Source: CAZPLZ01 sp964587525 (GTDB taxonomy: Bacteria > Oederibacteriota > CAKKQC01). From it: a stretch of 18,911 bases of DNA. Positions 17,401 to 18,911 of the stretch are shown here, piece by piece. A model generated the notes under the pieces. It was not told the DNA's origin. It worked only from the letters and a program-made list of their open reading frames with translations, and made no database searches. The stretch covers positions 1 through 18,911 of the forward strand of contig CAZPLZ010000054.1 in NCBI GenBank assembly GCA_964587525.1. Reading direction: 5' to 3'. Within the stretch, counting starts at the first letter, position 1. Each line of letters opens with the position of its first letter. The position numbers and the translations under genes were made by a program.

Positions 17401-17806
17401 GCAAGCAATGCCCGAAGGAACAGACCACAGCGAACTTGTTCCTTTCGGATGGTGGTTCTCATCCGGCCGGTTCGCTAACAACTGGATGCTTGACAACCTT
17501 CGCCTTGTCCTCACCTTGGCGCGGAGCGTCGAACCAGATCACCAAGTGCTGGAAGGCTTGGCAAACATGGCTGGCAATTCCCCACTGGCCAGCATCCAGT
17601 GCTTGTCGCTGCTGATTGATGACACCATCCCAGATTGGAACTTTCACGTCTATTCCGACCGCGTCCACACCACCCTGACTGCGGTACTCCGGAGCGAGAA
17701 CCCCGAGGCTCGAGAAGTGGCTCGGGCTGCTATCAGCCGGCTAAGTGCCCGTGGATACCACCAGTTCAGAGACCTTCTCGGCCATAGTCAGCCGGGCACA
17801 GAATAA
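14402..17806 (+). CDS. Large alpha-helical-repeat protein of a putative defence module
   Basis: 1134 aa, almost wholly predicted helical, with HEAT/ARM-like alternation of hydrophobic helices and short loops. I see no Walker A or B motif, no nuclease, helicase, protease or TIR signature, and no membrane span or signal peptide, so it looks like a cytoplasmic scaffold or sensor. Recognisable landmarks are a THLVAHLLRETESALR helix near residues 53-68, a conserved-looking FFNRLQNPQWIAPMKEEGFF stretch (204-223), which I associate with large proteins of defence islands but cannot verify, and FGWWFSSGRF at 1015-1024 near the C-terminus. It is followed after 53 bases by a PD-(D/E)xK nuclease-like gene and then a protein kinase gene on the same strand. 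Function is not known; an infection-sensing or complex-forming role is inferred from context only. Confidence 0.8.
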   Translation: MSAPDEFIEQPFSLVDPRQVRIHQRLARLVGEGPATFFRDTCNLMASRPLPTTTHLVAHLLRETESALRRALKPITGPMLTSSSCTGGRHAAEVQQCCAALEISLSDEITRMWLGLTGEDNPEGFPYRAHRPALDRPRPVTHEYRRWVARVESIFDAVLERFENRYEAVFRNLDALLQVETPTLQDARALRNDVPNSLTARLYFFNRLQNPQWIAPMKEEGFFEHPPIEEIDDEGRVSFPAWPTSHYLARMARHPDPTVQATVLDAMRDIPSTTNPAVLQDFAEVAVSLPTELAKELVPRARAWIASRVEMTLVPDRIGTFISRLLASGEVDAALELTEALLALDPVGEPEHDANVKARIRSYNYAEFLKHHLADLINGCGLKAVELLARLLDRAVELSIAKSLRERNDDMSTVWRRTIGKKGRFHQQETKNLLVSAVRDASIQLITTSPELASQLLTSLESRRWPMFQRLALHITDCCHEVAGPLIADRLTNHALFNNYRLRTEYVSLLRNHFGRLGLEHQRVILSWIDTGPDLQRYRDRFPEWRGQPATDEDVERYKSEWQRDWLALIEPALNQEWLDRYRQLTEVFGPAERIDRPDTFQTWSGPTSPSTAEELQGLDDSQLLELLANWDPSGQPMSSTRKGLARELTSIVAANPERFVHLATRFTALDPTYVRGFVEGLGQAIKNKVKSGWEPVLDLACWVVAQAKMIPGRTGGDIDQDLDWGWTRRALARLLNLGFSKGEHELPLALRAKVWQILEPLTDDPDPTPEREAEGLAGHGGALNLGINTVRATAIDAVISYAAWVVRHTVPSDDAVATTRQGFVEAPDARKVLEHHLNPSHDPSLAVRAMYGQQFDLLTWLDRTWAASHIDAIFPMDSVLRDHRESAWQAYLLFGHGPNAATFELLEPHYRLDVEALGQMEAEVIESFIAHLMQLFIWELIELEGANSLLGRFFETASPQTRSMAITFMGRGLHPSEKVIDPKILDRFRTLWEHRIAAAQAMPEGTDHSELVPFGWWFSSGRFANNWMLDNLRLVLTLARSVEPDHQVLEGLANMAGNSPLASIQCLSLLIDDTIPDWNFHVYSDRVHTTLTAVLRSENPEAREVARAAISRLSARGYHQFRDLLGHSQPGTE

Positions 17807-17811
17807 CTATC

Positions 17812-17859
17812 CAGTACAGTGAAACCCGATATGGAGCGAAATTTCAGGGGACTGTACAG
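17812..17859 (+). promoter_or_regulatory. Inverted repeat spanning the ribosome binding site of the nuclease-like gene
   Basis: CAGTACAGT (17812-17820) and ACTGTACAG (17851-17859) are inverted copies with 8 of 9 bases matching; the right arm contains the perfect palindrome CTGTACAG and abuts the ATG at 17860. AGGGG (17846-17850), a fair Shine-Dalgarno site 9 bases before the start, lies in the loop. The pair could be an RNA hairpin that limits translation, or operator half-sites. Confidence 0.4.
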
Positions 17860-18411
17860 ATGACATATCCATCTGTTCCTTACCATCCCTTCATCATGGA
17901 TGAGTTGCCATCACGTATCCTGTCTGACGTCTACAACTTCTTTGTGTTCAACGAGGCTGACTTGCAAGCTGTGGTCTACCACTGGACGACCACGTGGATG
18001 GAAAGGAACTACCCCTCAGATGCCGCCCGACCGCGTTTCCTCCTGAATCAACCGGCTCTGCGCGTTTCAGGCCAGCTGGTCCGACCTGACCTCGTGATGT
18101 TTCATGGGCACCAGCCCATTGTAGCCATCGAACTCAAATGCGAGCTGAACCGGCCCAGTCACGCCGGCAGCGAGAAAGACATTGAAAAACTACGTGTATG
18201 CAAGACCGCTTATCCTACACTCAAAAACGCCTACTTCCTCTACCTCTACGACAGCGATTCAGACTTGGATGTGGATGTCGAGGATTGGATGAAGAGGTAC
18301 TTCTTCACCATTCCCGTAAACGTTCGTCGCCATCCTACAAGACGGTTGCGCAATCGATATGTCCACTGGCGGCGCAAATGGAAGCGACTCTACAAACACT
18401 TCCAAGAATGA
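17860..18411 (+). CDS. PD-(D/E)xK nuclease-like protein
   Basis: 183 aa with the outline of a restriction-endonuclease-like fold. E32 lies in the first helix (NEADLQAVVY), D77 in RPDLVMF and E91/K93 in VAIELK, giving the E ... D ... ExK metal-binding pattern in the right order and spacing. A Lys/Arg-rich C-terminal tail (about 156-178) could bind nucleic acid. The length suits a single catalytic domain without a separate target-recognition domain, so it may depend on a partner, most likely the preceding helical-repeat protein. The following kinase gene starts 26 bases downstream, so the three probably form an operon. It could be a nuclease effector of an anti-phage system; a housekeeping Holliday-junction or repair role cannot be excluded but fits the context less well. 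Confidence 0.72.
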   Translation: MTYPSVPYHPFIMDELPSRILSDVYNFFVFNEADLQAVVYHWTTTWMERNYPSDAARPRFLLNQPALRVSGQLVRPDLVMFHGHQPIVAIELKCELNRPSHAGSEKDIEKLRVCKTAYPTLKNAYFLYLYDSDSDLDVDVEDWMKRYFFTIPVNVRRHPTRRLRNRYVHWRRKWKRLYKHFQE

Positions 18412-18422
18412 CAAAATATCCC

Positions 18423-18431
18423 AGGAGGTGA
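18423..18431 (+). promoter_or_regulatory. Perfect Shine-Dalgarno site for the kinase gene
   Basis: AGGAGGTGA, a full match to the 16S rRNA anti-Shine-Dalgarno sequence, with a 6-base spacer to the ATG at 18438. It fixes this start and stands out because most genes on the left of the window have no such site. Confidence 0.85.
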
Positions 18432-18437
18432 CGGCTT

Positions 18438-18896
18438 ATGAAGTCATTATTCAAGAAAGGTAAGTGGCACGCTATTAAGGACCTCGGAGGAGGAGGACAG
18501 GGACAAGTCTATCTAGCCCTTTCCGATGACCTCCTCAAAGAGACATCCGATACCATACGGCGGACTAATTCTGTCGGCGTGGATCCCATCGTGGAAGTCA
18601 TCCCCTTGATTGTTTCTTCACTTCACATCGATCCCGACACACCACTTGGCTGTGGTGCCTTGAAGGTGTTGCACGGAGTGGACGCCTACCATCGTGATCG
18701 TCAAGCCTTTGATCGATTGGTACGTGAGATCGATGCAATGAGAGTGGCTCGGCATCCCAGTCTGCTAACCGTTATTGACGCCGATACCCGAGAGGGATGG
18801 TACGTGAGTCCCTTTTACCGCAACGGTACTCTTGCCAAACACATCAACCTTTTTGCGGGTTGGCCTGACCTCGAAAGTTTAGTCCAGGTAGAGTGA
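18438..18896 (+). pseudogene. Ser/Thr protein kinase N-lobe, frame ends early
   Basis: 152 aa read as the N-lobe of a Hanks-type kinase: Gly-rich loop GGGGQGQVY (17-25), the ATP-anchoring K76 in GALKVLH, its salt-bridge partner E97 in REIDAM, the HPSLL turn after helix C, and a hinge-like SPFYRNGTL (124-132). About 40 residues (30-70) are inserted between strands 2 and 3. The frame then meets TGA at 18894-18896, before any HRD catalytic loop or DFG motif. The remaining 15 bases are open in one other frame (reading VTVASP), so a frameshift, a sequencing or assembly error, or true truncation are all possible; the window edge hides which. As a complete kinase it would be the likely signalling partner of the nuclease-like and helical-repeat proteins. 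Confidence 0.7.
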
Positions 18897-18911
18897 CAGT
18901 TGCCAGCCCCT

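Noticed and set aside
14402..17806. The large protein as a STAND/NACHT-type ATPase
   Set aside because: No Walker A motif or other nucleotide-binding signature could be found anywhere in its 1134 residues.
1..18911. CRISPR array, tRNA, rRNA or insertion sequence
   Set aside because: No regularly spaced direct repeats, no cloverleaf- or rRNA-like stretch and no transposase-like protein were seen on either strand.

Overview
The window reads as a bacterial chromosome fragment of high G+C in its left two thirds. It probably comes from an uncultured glycan-degrading lineage such as Planctomycetes/PVC, Hydrogenedentes or a similar group. The clues are secreted LamG plus beta-propeller proteins, GH-like TIM barrels, a dienelactone-hydrolase-type esterase and many short divergent or convergent gene pairs. 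No rRNA, tRNA, transposase or CRISPR array was recognised, so the taxonomic placement is an inference from gene content only.

Positions 1-13915 form a carbohydrate-use region. From left to right it holds the C-terminal part of a GH101/DUF5696-like glycosidase (+); a three-gene ABC sugar importer on the minus strand (binding protein, MalF-type and MalG-type permeases, no ATPase); a small secreted beta-sandwich protein (+); a GH5-like TIM-barrel hydrolase (-) divergent from an M14/cytosolic-carboxypeptidase-like zinc peptidase (+); and a large secreted LamG + beta-propeller protein (+). These are followed by an MDR dehydrogenase (-) divergent from an alpha/beta hydrolase (+), which is followed at once by a short NagA-like deacetylase (+). 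Both divergent pairs share an exact 12-base element with the symmetric -10-like core TATGATA/TATCATA and matching start-codon geometry, so they may be co-regulated from bidirectional promoters. Together the genes suggest capture, deglycosylation, deacetylation and uptake of a complex glycan, possibly amino-sugar containing or protein-linked.

Positions 13916-14401 are a boundary: a 26-bp perfect palindrome of the common CCCTCACCCC-type intergenic repeat, a doubtful small helical ORF on the minus strand, and AT-richer sequence.

Positions 14402-18911 hold a different sort of module on the plus strand: a 1134-aa helical-repeat protein with no visible enzymatic motif, a 183-aa PD-(D/E)xK nuclease-like protein, and the N-lobe of a Ser/Thr protein kinase whose reading frame stops 15 bases before the window ends. 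The latter two genes have Shine-Dalgarno sites, one of them perfect, unlike most genes to the left. I do not recognise this scaffold + nuclease + kinase combination as a named system. It is the best candidate here for an undescribed defence-type locus and was probably acquired horizontally.
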